In this document: positions 24,538 to 32,503 of the stretch, piece after piece
How positions within the stretch are numbered: position 1 is the first letter of the stretch
How the letters are laid out: the number at the start of each line of letters is the position of its first letter
Assembly (NCBI GenBank): GCA_903872505.1
Contig: CAIQKV010000035.1
Location: forward strand, 1 to 33,394
DNA length: 33,394 nucleotides
DNA from: an uncultured Opitutia bacterium
Lineage (GTDB): Bacteria > Verrucomicrobiota > Verrucomicrobiia > Opitutales > Opitutaceae
Direction: 5' to 3'
Translations under genes and position numbers: made by a program
The notes under the pieces: model-generated
Database searches by the model: none
What the model was told of the DNA's origin: nothing
The model's input: the letters and a program-made list of their open reading frames with translations, nothing else

Positions 24538-26274
24538 TCAGATCGCCCGCTCTGCCGCCTTGGCCGCTTCAGCGAAAATCTTTTTCCGCAAGGCTGCGTC
24601 CTTTTTCCGGTCCGTGCGCAGCTCGAGCACGCGGATCCCGCTCAGCGGGAGCCGGGATACCAGCCGAGTGAATTGACCCCAGCTCGTCACCCGCGTATGC
24701 GCCACGCCGTAACTGGCGCAGAGCTTCCGGAAATTCGCCTGCTGCGGGGTGGCGAAGAACTCCTCGAACGGCGGGTTGAACTTGGCGATCGGCAGGTGCT
24801 CGAAAATCCCCCCGCCGCCGTTGTTGATGAGCACGATCGTCAGGCTGCCCCGGAGTTTCGGACGCAGCAGAAAGCCGTTCGTGTCGTGCAGCAGTGCGAG
24901 GTCGCCCGTCAGCAGCACCGCCGGGCGGCCGCCGTGCGCCACGCCGAGCGCCGTCGAGAGCGTGCCGTCGATACCGTTGGCGCCCCGGTTGCAAAACACG
25001 GGCTGCGCCCGGTCCGTCGCCGGCCAGAAAAACTCCGCGTCGCGCACCGGCATGGAATTGGCGACGAAGACCGGTGTGAGCCGCGGCAGGTGCTCCGCCA
25101 GCCGTCTCACCACCCCACCCTCGAAATTCGCATGCGCCCGGGCCAGGGCTTGATCCAAGCTGCGCCCCGCCGCCCGCTCCGCTTGCCGCCACGCTTCGCC
25201 ATATGCCGTGGCACTCCGCGCCGGCGGTACGACGCTGGCGGCGAAGGCCCGCAGGCCCCCGCGCACGGGGCGCGTCGCCAGGTGCAGCGGGTCGGAATTC
25301 TGTGCGCGCGCCGTGACCAGCCAGACATCGGGGGCGCACTTTTCCAGCCAGGCGCGCAACGCCTTGCTCGTCGGCCAGCCTCCGATGCAGACGACCACGT
25401 CTGGCTTGAGCCGGCGGCCCGCGGCCGGACTCCGCAGGATGGCATCATAGCAGGTGATCAGGTTCGGCAGATCGCCGGCGTGACTCCGCAGCCCGGACAG
25501 CCCGTCGGCCAGAACCGGCCAACCCAGCTCGCGGGCCAACCCGGCCAGCGTGGCGGCGTCCTCCGGCAAAAGGCCGCTCTCCATGGGACCCACCACCACG
25601 ATTCCCCGCCGGGTGGCGGAGAGATCAAAACGCTCCAGAAAAGTCGCCACCGGCGGGGGCGGCTGCACCGCGTGGAAGAACCCTTCCTCCCGCAGCGTTT
25701 TTTTCATTAGGGCGGCGGTGCCATCCGCGATCGGCGGCAGTGGGTCGCGGAACGGCGCGTTGAGATGCACCGGGCCGGCCTGGGGCGACAGTGTGCGCTC
25801 CCACGCCTGCGCCACCGTCTGCCGGAGATAGCGCAGCATCGGCAGGCTGGCGACCGGCACCGCGAGCTCGTGGTAGAAATTCACGTGGCTGCCGTAGAGC
25901 TTCTGCTGGTCGATCGTCTGGCCCGAGCGGCACTCGCGCATCTCCGGCGGACGGTCCGCGGTGATGACGAGCAGCGGCACGCCGCTCTCCTGCGCCTCGA
26001 TGACCGCGGGATAATAATTCGCCCCCGCGGTGCCGCTGGTGCAAAGCAGCACCACCGGCTGGCGCGACCGGCGCGCGAGCCCGAGCGCGAAGAATGCGGC
26101 CGAGCGCTCGTCCAGCACGGGAACCGATTCGATCTGCGGGTGCCGGGCGAAGGCGACGGTCAGCGGCGTCGAGCGCGAGCCGGGCGAGATGACCGCGTGT
26201 CGCACGCCGAGCCGGTGCAGGGTTTCCACCAGCACGCTGCCCCAGAGACTGTTGGTGTTGCGGTAATCGAGCAT
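24538..26274 (-). CDS. menD: SEPHCHC synthase (2-succinyl-5-enolpyruvyl-6-hydroxy-3-cyclohexene-1-carboxylate synthase)
   Basis: Encodes 578 residues of a thiamine-diphosphate enzyme joining isochorismate and 2-oxoglutarate, the second step of classical menaquinone synthesis. The N-terminal domain has HAVISPGSRSTPLTVAF and the cofactor glutamate E56 in VLDERSAAFFALG. TSGTAGANYYPAVIEA and ITADRPPEMRECRSGQTIDQ follow, the latter typical of MenD. The cofactor-binding C-terminal domain shows LLTGDLALLHDTNGF and NNGGGGIFEHLPI. Start ATG 26274 is seven bases after the last base of the menF stop, so menF and menD are one operon. Confidence 0.96.
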   Translation of the reverse strand: MLDYRNTNSLWGSVLVETLHRLGVRHAVISPGSRSTPLTVAFARHPQIESVPVLDERSAAFFALGLARRSRQPVVLLCTSGTAGANYYPAVIEAQESGVPLLVITADRPPEMRECRSGQTIDQQKLYGSHVNFYHELAVPVASLPMLRYLRQTVAQAWERTLSPQAGPVHLNAPFRDPLPPIADGTAALMKKTLREEGFFHAVQPPPPVATFLERFDLSATRRGIVVVGPMESGLLPEDAATLAGLARELGWPVLADGLSGLRSHAGDLPNLITCYDAILRSPAAGRRLKPDVVVCIGGWPTSKALRAWLEKCAPDVWLVTARAQNSDPLHLATRPVRGGLRAFAASVVPPARSATAYGEAWRQAERAAGRSLDQALARAHANFEGGVVRRLAEHLPRLTPVFVANSMPVRDAEFFWPATDRAQPVFCNRGANGIDGTLSTALGVAHGGRPAVLLTGDLALLHDTNGFLLRPKLRGSLTIVLINNGGGGIFEHLPIAKFNPPFEEFFATPQQANFRKLCASYGVAHTRVTSWGQFTRLVSRLPLSGIRVLELRTDRKKDAALRKKIFAEAAKAAERAI

Positions 26275-26280
26275 CGGGGA

Positions 26281-27696
26281 TCAGGCGCAAAGCGCGCCGA
26301 GCATGGCTTTAAACTTCAGCTCCGTTTCGGCAAACTCCTTCTCGGGCGCCGAGCCCGCGACAATCCCCGCGCCGGCGTAGACCCGCGCCGTTGCCCCGTC
26401 CACCAGCGCCGAGCGGATGCCGACGAAAAACTCGCCGCCGCCGCGGGCGTTCACCCAGCCGATCGCGCCGCCGTAGAGTCCGCGGGAAAAGCCCTCGAGT
26501 TCGCGGATCCGCGCGATGGCCGCGGCCGCCGGTGATCCGCCCACCGCCGGCGTCGGGTGCAGGGCGCCCACGATGGTCAGCAGCCGCACGCTGTCCGGCA
26601 GCACCGCCTGCACGGGCGTGTGCAGGTGCTGCACATTCGCCAGCCGGCGCAAGCCGGGTTGCGCCGGGTAGTCCAGCTTCAGGCCGAGCTGCGCCAGCCG
26701 GCCCGCGATGGTCTCCAGCACGAACCGGTGCTCCCGCAGGTCCTTGTCGTTGTGCAGCAGCGCCTGCGCCAGGGCCGCGTCCTCGCTGGCGCCGCGGCCG
26801 CGTGCGGCCGTCCCGGCGAGCGCGGCGGTCTCCAGCGTGTCCTTGCTGACGCGTACCAGCTGCTCCGGGCTGGCGCCGATGAAGCTCTGGCCGCGCCCGT
26901 TCGCCAAAGAAAAAGCGTAGCAGTCGGGAAAACGCTGCCGCAGGCCGTTCAGCACGCGCAGCGGATGCAGCGGTTCACCCAGCGTGAGATCCACGGCGCG
27001 GGCCAGCACGATCTTCTCGAACTCCCCCGCCGCGATGCGCGCCAGCGCCCGGGTCACCGCGCCGCGGTAGTCGCCCGTCTCCCGCGTGGCATAGTCCGGC
27101 GGGCTGGCCGGCTCCGCCGCCGCCGACTCGCGGTAGCGAAACTGCGAGAACTTCCCGTGCGCCCGCCACACGCGCTCCGCCAGCCCGGCCAAGTCGCCGT
27201 CCGCGGTCACCAGCAGGTTGGCCACGGCGGTCGTCGTCGCCCCCGCCCGCGCCACCTGCCACCGCGGCACGAAGACACGCGCCGCCGGGAACGCATCGCC
27301 CGGCTCCGCCTCGTCGTTGAAGGCAAACGCCGTGAAAAAGTGCGGGCCGCCAAACGGTGCCTCGACGTCGCCCACTGCGATTGTGTCCGCCAGGGTCGCG
27401 TCGATGAAGCGCTGGATGGCGGCGAATCGGCCCGGGCCGCGGGCCTCGTGCGCGACCGCCACCTCCGCGCCGGAAATCGCGCTCTCGAGGTTGGGCCGCT
27501 CCGCATAAAAGTGCGGCTCACCCGGCTCGAAAATCGACTCCAGCACGGCCAGCGGATCGAGCGCGCCGACCGCGAGCGAGATGCTCACGAGCCGCGGCCG
27601 GCCGTCGCGGCGGGCCGCCGTCTGGCATTGCCCGAGAAACGCCCGCAGCGCCTCGGGCGACGCGTTGTCAGCCGGATGCAGCGGAAGGATCGTCAC
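26281..27696 (-). CDS. menF: isochorismate synthase
   Basis: Encodes 471 residues from GTG 27696. It converts chorismate to isochorismate, committing it to menaquinone, with Mg. It belongs to the chorismate-binding family. The catalytic lysine region is IAAGEFEKIVLARAVDL. The family blocks are IGASPEQLVRVSKDTLETAA and GTAARGRGASEDAALAQALL. GALHPTPAVGGSP, ELEGFSRGLYGGAIGWV and EFFVGIRSALV follow near the C-terminus. The frame stays open far upstream, antisense-like within metG, but the GTG at 27696 overlaps the metG stop (GTGA). An EntC-type role in siderophores is possible in principle; the adjacent menD supports MenF. Confidence 0.93.
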   Translation of the reverse strand: MTILPLHPADNASPEALRAFLGQCQTAARRDGRPRLVSISLAVGALDPLAVLESIFEPGEPHFYAERPNLESAISGAEVAVAHEARGPGRFAAIQRFIDATLADTIAVGDVEAPFGGPHFFTAFAFNDEAEPGDAFPAARVFVPRWQVARAGATTTAVANLLVTADGDLAGLAERVWRAHGKFSQFRYRESAAAEPASPPDYATRETGDYRGAVTRALARIAAGEFEKIVLARAVDLTLGEPLHPLRVLNGLRQRFPDCYAFSLANGRGQSFIGASPEQLVRVSKDTLETAALAGTAARGRGASEDAALAQALLHNDKDLREHRFVLETIAGRLAQLGLKLDYPAQPGLRRLANVQHLHTPVQAVLPDSVRLLTIVGALHPTPAVGGSPAAAAIARIRELEGFSRGLYGGAIGWVNARGGGEFFVGIRSALVDGATARVYAGAGIVAGSAPEKEFAETELKFKAMLGALCA

Positions 27697-29234
27697 GACT
27701 TCGGGGCCGGCGGGGCCGCCGGGGCCGGCCGCGGGAACAGCACCAGCGCCTCGGCAACCTTGGCGCCGGTGAGCCGCGTGCCCCAGGCCAGTTCGTCGCG
27801 CCAGACGGGACCGGGCGTGTAGCCCAGCACGCCGTTGATCCGGGCCGCGGCCGCGGGCATCACGGCCTGCAGCAGCGCCACCGCCAGGCGGAGCGCCTCG
27901 GCCATCGTCGCGAGCGAGGTGCGCAGCAGGGCCTGGTCGGCCGCTTCCGCCGACTTGCCGAGCTTCCACGGCGCACGCTTCTCGATGTAGGCATTCGTCG
28001 CGGTGACAAAGTGCATCGTCCGCTCCAGCGCCGTGTGGAACTGGAAGCCCTCGCAGAGCGGGATGACCTCCTCCCGGGTTTTTTCCCAGAGCGCGTGCAA
28101 TTCCTGCTCCGCGTCCGCCGCCGGCCCGGCGGCCGGGATCACGCCCGCACCGAAGCGCGTGGTCATGTTGAGGGTGCGGTTGACGAGGTTGCCGAGGTTG
28201 TTCGCGAGCTCGCTGTTGTAGCGGACGAGGAACTGCGCCCGGGAGAAGTCGCTGTCCTGGCCGACATTCATCTCGCGGATGAGAAAATAACGCAGCGCGT
28301 CCACGCCAAACTCGCCGGTGTAGTCTGAGGGCACGACGACGTTGCCCTTGCTCTTCGACATCTTGGCGTCGTTGAGCGACCACCAGCCGTGCACCAGGAG
28401 CTGTTTCGGGAGCGGCAACCCGAGCGCGTGCAGCATGACCGGCCAGTAGATCGCGTGCGCCGGGATCAGGATGTCCTTGCCGATGACGTGGATATCGGCC
28501 GGCCACTGGCCGGTATCCGCCACCGCGGAGTAGTAGTTCACGAGCGCATCGAACCAGACGTAGGTCACGTAATTCGGGTCGAACGGCAGCGGAATGCCCC
28601 AGGCCAGGCGATCGCGCGGTCGCGAGATGCAGAGGTCGTTCAGCGGCTCCTTGAGGAACTCGAGCACCTGTTTCTGCCGGAAGCGCGGGAAGATGAAGTC
28701 CCCGTGCTGCGTGATATAGTCCACGAGCCAGTCCTGGTATTTCCGCAACTTGAAGAAGTAGTTGGTCTCGGTGATCCCGGTGACCTCGCCGAAGATCTCC
28801 GGCCAGGAACCGTCGGGCAACCGGTCCTTTTCCTGCAGGAACTGTTCCGCCAGGGTGGAATAGAAGCCCTTGTATTCGGCCTGGTAGATCTCGCCCTGGT
28901 CGAAGAGCTGCTGGAGCAGCCGGCGCACCACCTGCTGGTGCCGCGCCTCAGTCGTGCGGATGAAGTCGTCGTTCGAGATGTTGAGCAGGGGCAGCAGCGC
29001 GCGGAACTCGGCGCCGGTCTCGTCCACGTACTGCTGCGGCGGGATGCCGCGGGCCTGGGCGGCCTGCTGGACCTTCTGGCCGTGCTCGTCGACTCCCGTC
29101 AGGAAATGCACGCGGTCGCCCAGCTGCCGGTGGAACCGGGCGATGACGTCGGTCAACACCTTCTCGTAGGCGTGGCCGAGATGCGGCAGGCCATTCACGT
29201 AATCGATGGCCGTGGTGAGGTAGAACGATTTCAT
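27693..29234 (-). CDS. metG: methionyl-tRNA synthetase, short zinc-less form
   Basis: Encodes 513 residues of the class I enzyme that charges tRNA-Met. The HIGH-like motif is GLPHLGHAYEKV near the N-terminus, and KMSKSKGNVVVP is the second ATP-binding motif. FLTGVDEHGQKVQQAAQARG and YVTYVWFDALVNYYSA are family blocks. The connective-peptide region (about 115-150), where zinc-binding MetRS have paired cysteines, contains none here; the only cysteine nearby is in LNDLCISRPRD. The C-terminal tRNA-binding (Trbp111-like) domain is also missing. ATG 29234 (MKSFYLTTAIDY) is the family start. It heads the metG-menF-menD operon and is divergent from the histidine kinase. Confidence 0.96.
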   Translation of the reverse strand: MKSFYLTTAIDYVNGLPHLGHAYEKVLTDVIARFHRQLGDRVHFLTGVDEHGQKVQQAAQARGIPPQQYVDETGAEFRALLPLLNISNDDFIRTTEARHQQVVRRLLQQLFDQGEIYQAEYKGFYSTLAEQFLQEKDRLPDGSWPEIFGEVTGITETNYFFKLRKYQDWLVDYITQHGDFIFPRFRQKQVLEFLKEPLNDLCISRPRDRLAWGIPLPFDPNYVTYVWFDALVNYYSAVADTGQWPADIHVIGKDILIPAHAIYWPVMLHALGLPLPKQLLVHGWWSLNDAKMSKSKGNVVVPSDYTGEFGVDALRYFLIREMNVGQDSDFSRAQFLVRYNSELANNLGNLVNRTLNMTTRFGAGVIPAAGPAADAEQELHALWEKTREEVIPLCEGFQFHTALERTMHFVTATNAYIEKRAPWKLGKSAEAADQALLRTSLATMAEALRLAVALLQAVMPAAAARINGVLGYTPGPVWRDELAWGTRLTGAKVAEALVLFPRPAPAAPPAPKS

Positions 29235-29335
29235 GCGGGAGCTGGCCAACAAAAGCCGCCCCGGGCGAAATGTCGAAAGTTTTGACGTCGACCGGTTGCT
29301 GCCACAGGTTGCCGGCCCGGGTTGTCCGGCTGTGC

Positions 29336-30595
29336 ATGAACTCCCTCACCCGCCTCATCGGCTATTCGCTGCTCCTGCTCCTCGTGTTCCTCGCGGCGAC
29401 CGTCGGGGCCCAGAGCTGGCTGCGCCGCCAGACCCATCGCCTGCGGGCGGAGGCCATCGATTCCCGGCGGGCCCAGTTCGAGGCCGTGCTCTCGGCCGTA
29501 CCCCGCCCACCGGACAAGTGGGACGACGCGTACCTGCGCCAGCTCGGCGAGATGCTGGGTGTCACGGTAACGCTCCAGGTGGGCGACGCGACCCTGCCGT
29601 CGCGGGATGCGGGGCTGCTTTATTTCGAGCGGGAAATCGGCCACGGCGCCGCGCCGCCGCGCATGGCCCGCGTGGCTTTTCTCGCCCCGCCCACTTCCCG
29701 GTTGCTCGCGACTTACCAGCAGGTCACCGTCGGGCTGATGCTCTTCGGGGGGATCCTGCTGGTGGCGGGGGCATTTTTTGCCATGCTCAACTGGCGCGTC
29801 GCCGACTCGGGCGGCACCAGCCCGCCAATGCACGCGCGCTCCCGCGCCGAGATGGGTAGCTTGGAGCACCTCGCACGGACGTCCGTCGCCCGGGGCGAAC
29901 AGCTCGACTTGGAGCGCGACGGCCGCCGCCTCGCCGAGCAGGACGCCCTGCTGAAGCAGCAGCTCCTGAACCAGTCGCTCGAGGGGAAAATCCGCCTCGG
30001 CAACGACCTGCACGACGGCATCATCCAGTCGCTTTACGCGTCCGGCCTGACGATCGAGTCCGCCCGCGCGCTGGCGCGGACCGATCCCGCCGAGGCCGAC
30101 CGCCACCTCGCGCAGTGCCTGCAGCACCTGAACGCCACCATCCGCGACGTGCGCAACTACATCACCGGTCTCGCGCCGGAATCCCTGCGCCGGGCGGGTT
30201 TCGCCCAGGCGATCGAGTCGCACATCACCGAGCTCGGCGCCGGGCGCAATCTCCGCTTCGACCTGAAGTTTGACGACGAGGCCATCGCCCGGCTCACGCC
30301 CGCGCAGACCACCGAGGCGCTCCAGGTCGCCCGCGAGGCCATCAGCAACGCCCTGCGGCACGGCGGCGCCTCGTTCGTGACCGTGCGCCTGCACCAGAGC
30401 GACCGCGAGGTCGGCCTGTTGGTGCAGGACAACGGCGTCGGCTTCGATCCCGCCAGCCTGGAGAAGTCGGGACACGGGCTCGGCAACATGCAGACCCGCG
30501 CCAGCCGCATCGGCGCCTCCGTGCGGGTCGAGAGCCAGCCCGGCAGCGGCACCCGCGTCATCCTCACCTTGCCCCTCCTCAACCAACCGGTATGA
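29336..30595 (+). CDS. NarL-system sensor histidine kinase
   Basis: Encodes 419 residues. It is a membrane sensor: TM1 at about 7-25, a periplasmic domain of about 100 residues, and TM2 at about 128-152. A coiled-coil linker (about 185-215) follows, and then the HisKA_3-type dimerisation helix with phosphorylated H226 in LGNDLHDGIIQSLYASG. The ATPase domain shows AREAISNALRHGGA (N box), VQDNGVGFDP (G1) and GHGLGNMQTRASRIGA (G2). The periplasmic domain has no recognisable ligand motif. The start MNSLTRLIGYSLLL puts TM1 at the N-terminus; an earlier in-frame start (29270) adds 22 residues without a role. The stop overlaps the response regulator start (ATGA). Confidence 0.93.
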   Translation: MNSLTRLIGYSLLLLLVFLAATVGAQSWLRRQTHRLRAEAIDSRRAQFEAVLSAVPRPPDKWDDAYLRQLGEMLGVTVTLQVGDATLPSRDAGLLYFEREIGHGAAPPRMARVAFLAPPTSRLLATYQQVTVGLMLFGGILLVAGAFFAMLNWRVADSGGTSPPMHARSRAEMGSLEHLARTSVARGEQLDLERDGRRLAEQDALLKQQLLNQSLEGKIRLGNDLHDGIIQSLYASGLTIESARALARTDPAEADRHLAQCLQHLNATIRDVRNYITGLAPESLRRAGFAQAIESHITELGAGRNLRFDLKFDDEAIARLTPAQTTEALQVAREAISNALRHGGASFVTVRLHQSDREVGLLVQDNGVGFDPASLEKSGHGLGNMQTRASRIGASVRVESQPGSGTRVILTLPLLNQPV

Positions 30596-31245
30596 AATCT
30601 CCCGTCAAAAACCGCATCCGCCTCGTCCTCGTCGACGACAGCCTCGTCGTCCGCATGGGTCTCCGCACGCTGCTCGGCACCGAGCCCCGGATCGAAATCG
30701 TCGGCGAGGCCGGCACCGTCGCCGCCGCCGTCGAAACGTGCCTCCACGTCAAGCCGGCCGTCGTGCTGCTCGACATCCGCCTGCCGGACGGCACGGGCTT
30801 TGATGCCTGCCGGCAGATCCTCGCCAAACTGCCCGACACCCGGGTGCTGGTGCTCACTTCCGTGGCCGACGAGACGTTGGTGGACGAGGCCATCCGCGCC
30901 GGCGCGCATGGTTATCTCCTCAAGGAAATCGACGGCCGGGGACTGCTGCAGGCGGTTTTCGACGTGTCCGAGGGCAAGTCCATCCTCGACCCGGCGGTGA
31001 CCGCCCGGGTGATCCAACTCGTCAAGGGCGGCACGAACGCCTCGCGCGACGCCCTGGCGGTTCTGTCGCCGCAGGAGCGAAAAGTGTTGGCCCTGATCGC
31101 CGAGGGGCAGACGAACAAGGAAGTCGCCAACGGGCTCGGTCTCGCGGAAAAGACCGTGAAGAATTATTTGAGCAATATCTTCGAAAAACTCCACGTTTCC
31201 CGCCGATCCCAGGCTGCGGCGATGTTTGTGAGAGAATCTCGATAG
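30592..31245 (+). CDS. NarL/LuxR-type response regulator
   Basis: Encodes 217 residues. The receiver domain (about 9-125) has D15-D16, the phosphorylated D61 in VVLLDIRLPDGTGFDA, T89 and K111 in GYLLKEIDG. The C-terminal LuxR-type helix-turn-helix (about 155-215) has LSPQERKVLALIAEGQTNKE with recognition helix LAEKTVKNYLSNIFEKL. It is the partner of the adjacent kinase by overlap (ATGA at 30592-30595). A DevR/NarL-like dimeric DNA-binding activator is expected. The target is unknown; the next downstream genes are prepilins behind a region rich in inverted repeats. Confidence 0.95.
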   Translation: MKSPVKNRIRLVLVDDSLVVRMGLRTLLGTEPRIEIVGEAGTVAAAVETCLHVKPAVVLLDIRLPDGTGFDACRQILAKLPDTRVLVLTSVADETLVDEAIRAGAHGYLLKEIDGRGLLQAVFDVSEGKSILDPAVTARVIQLVKGGTNASRDALAVLSPQERKVLALIAEGQTNKEVANGLGLAEKTVKNYLSNIFEKLHVSRRSQAAAMFVRESR

Positions 31246-31537
31246 TTTACGCCACTGGTTTGCGATGTACCGGCGGCTCAATAGGGCCATAAGGCCCTAT
31301 TTCTGTAGGGTCTAATATCTAGCGAAGAAGCTAGATAATCTAATTTTCATCGCATAAAGTGGAATTGTTAAAAACTTATGAATCGCTTTGCTTCGATTCA
31401 GTACTCGCAAGAAATCAGGCCCACGCTTTCACCTTCACCCTAAACGCCTGCGAGTTACATCATGGTCCGCTTCGTCCGTCCCAGGACCATTTTCCCCTCG
31501 AAATTCATTTTTCATGCATAATTTACACCCCAGCGAT
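31246..31537. other. AT-richer intergenic region with five inverted repeats
   Basis: No convincing gene. Five perfect inverted repeats follow one another. AATAGGGCC/GGCCCTATT is at 31280-31301 and TATCTAGC/GCTAGATA at 31316-31337. TGAATCG/CGATTCA is at 31379-31400, ACTCGCA/TGCGAGT at 31403-31455 (long loop) and ATGGTCC/GGACCAT at 31462-31490, followed by TTTTCCCC. The first is probably the terminator of the response regulator. The rest may be operators, a structured 5' leader for the prepilin operon or a small RNA. The base composition is clearly lower in GC than the flanks. Confidence 0.6.
31280..31306 (+). terminator. probable terminator of the kinase-regulator operon
   Basis: AATAGGGCC (31280-31288) and GGCCCTATT (31293-31301) form a 9-bp perfect stem with an ATAA loop, followed by TCTGT. 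It lies 34 bases after the regulator stop. The T-tract is short, so efficiency is uncertain. Confidence 0.6.
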
Positions 31538-32098
31538 ATGAAACGCTCCAACAATGTCGTTGCCCGCCTCCGTCGTCGCACGCAGCGGGGTTTCACCCTG
31601 GTCGAAACCATGATCGCCACGATGGTGTTCACGATGGGGATTCTCGGGGTGTACGCGATGATGCTCAAATCTTACGAGCTGGTCACCCTCTCGCGCCACC
31701 GCGACAACGGCCGCGCCCTGCTCCTGTCGTTTGCCGACCAGTTTCTGCGCCTCCAAACGACCGACGCTGATCCATTCACCGGCCTCCCGGCGCCGCGGAC
31801 GTTTTTTATCCCCTCCGGCCCCACGGGTAGCGGCATGAGTTGGACCGACACCAGCGGACACGCCGGCACGGTTGATGCCCAGGGCCTGCACGTGCTCCTC
31901 GGTGAAGCGGGCAGCAGCCAAATTCCGGCGACCATCACCCGCTCCGTGAGTTTTCTCGATTCCACCACCGGTGCTACCACTGGGAGTGTGACCGCGGCGG
32001 CCGCTGGCTGGCTCCTGCAGGGTACATTCACCGTCACTTACGACATCAATGGCCGGCACCAGACCCAGAGCCTCACGGTCGCCCGGTCGGTCCGCTGA
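31538..32098 (+). CDS. PilV/GspI-like pseudopilin
   Basis: Encodes 186 residues. A basic leader (MKRSNNVVARLRRRTQRG) ends in the prepilin peptidase site G|FTLVE, with E at +5, followed by the hydrophobic helix ETMIATMVFTMGILGVYAMM. The rest (about 45-186) is a Gly/Thr/Ser-rich globular part without a recognised domain. This is a type IV pilus minor pilin or type II secretion pseudopilin, processed at the inner membrane. ATG 31538 gives an 18-residue leader; ATG 31514 would give eight more. It is the first of four closely packed prepilin-like genes; the next starts seven bases later. Confidence 0.85.
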   Translation: MKRSNNVVARLRRRTQRGFTLVETMIATMVFTMGILGVYAMMLKSYELVTLSRHRDNGRALLLSFADQFLRLQTTDADPFTGLPAPRTFFIPSGPTGSGMSWTDTSGHAGTVDAQGLHVLLGEAGSSQIPATITRSVSFLDSTTGATTGSVTAAAAGWLLQGTFTVTYDINGRHQTQSLTVARSVR

Positions 32099-32105
32099 TT
32101 ACCCC

Positions 32106-32285
32106 ATGAAAACCAGCCCCCGCACCGCGAGCCGCCAACGTGCCTTTGCCCCGGTGAAGATTCTCATTTCCGCGACGGCGGTTGTTTTCGCCTTGGCGGC
32201 CGTTTCGTTCGGCGCCGTGACCTCGGCGAAGATCCTGCACCGGCAGGTTGTCACCAGCCGCAGCGCGTCCCCCTCCATCCCATGA
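32106..32285 (+). CDS. mini-pseudopilin 1: 59-residue protein like a pilin N-terminal helix
   Basis: Encodes 59 residues: a basic leader (12 residues), then AFAPVKILISATAVVFALAA, the rest of the helix through SFGAVTSAKIL, and a polar tail. Aligned without gaps to the downstream PilW-like protein from F14 to K42, 14 of 29 residues are identical, including V, I-L, S, V-F, L, A-V and S-A-K. The cleavage position is Ala (-1), and the +5 residue is Lys, not Glu, so it may not be processed normally. There is no globular domain. Its stop overlaps the next start (ATGA). It may be a degenerate gene or a reduced functional one. Confidence 0.7.
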   Translation: MKTSPRTASRQRAFAPVKILISATAVVFALAAVSFGAVTSAKILHRQVVTSRSASPSIP

Positions 32286-32503
32286 ACCCCAGCGCGTCAG
32301 TCTCCGCCTCTCCGGCCGTCCGTCAGGGTACCCTCTCGCCCATCGAAATGTTAGTGCTCGCGTTCCTCATCGCCGCCGTTGCGGTTGGCGCCGTGATGTC
32401 CGCCAAGCTCCTGCAACAAAGGGTGCGCGCCAGCAACCCGCTGACCGCCACGCTCTCCCTCCCAACACTTTTGGCCAACCCGCCTCTGACCCGCCCCGTT
32501 TGA
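32282..32503 (+). CDS. mini-pseudopilin 2: 73-residue protein like a pilin N-terminal helix
   Basis: Encodes 73 residues. After a polar leader comes GTLSPIEMLVLAFLIAAVAV, then GAVMSAKLLQQRV and a 25-residue Ser/Thr/Leu/Pro tail. The GAVxSAKxL segment sits at the same residue numbers (36-44) as in mini-pseudopilin 1, and AVMSAK also occurs in the PilW-like neighbour. E22 is present, but a Gly at -1 relative to E at +5 is not; the Gly is one residue further off (G16). It lacks any globular domain. The start overlaps the previous stop (ATGA), and its own TGA overlaps the next ATG. This packing argues that it is translated. Confidence 0.7.
   Translation: MNPSASVSASPAVRQGTLSPIEMLVLAFLIAAVAVGAVMSAKLLQQRVRASNPLTATLSLPTLLANPPLTRPV

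Noticed and set aside
31359-31541. 60-codon open frame in the intergenic region
   Set aside because: No SD, no recognisable motif, ends within the prepilin start region and crosses several inverted repeats.
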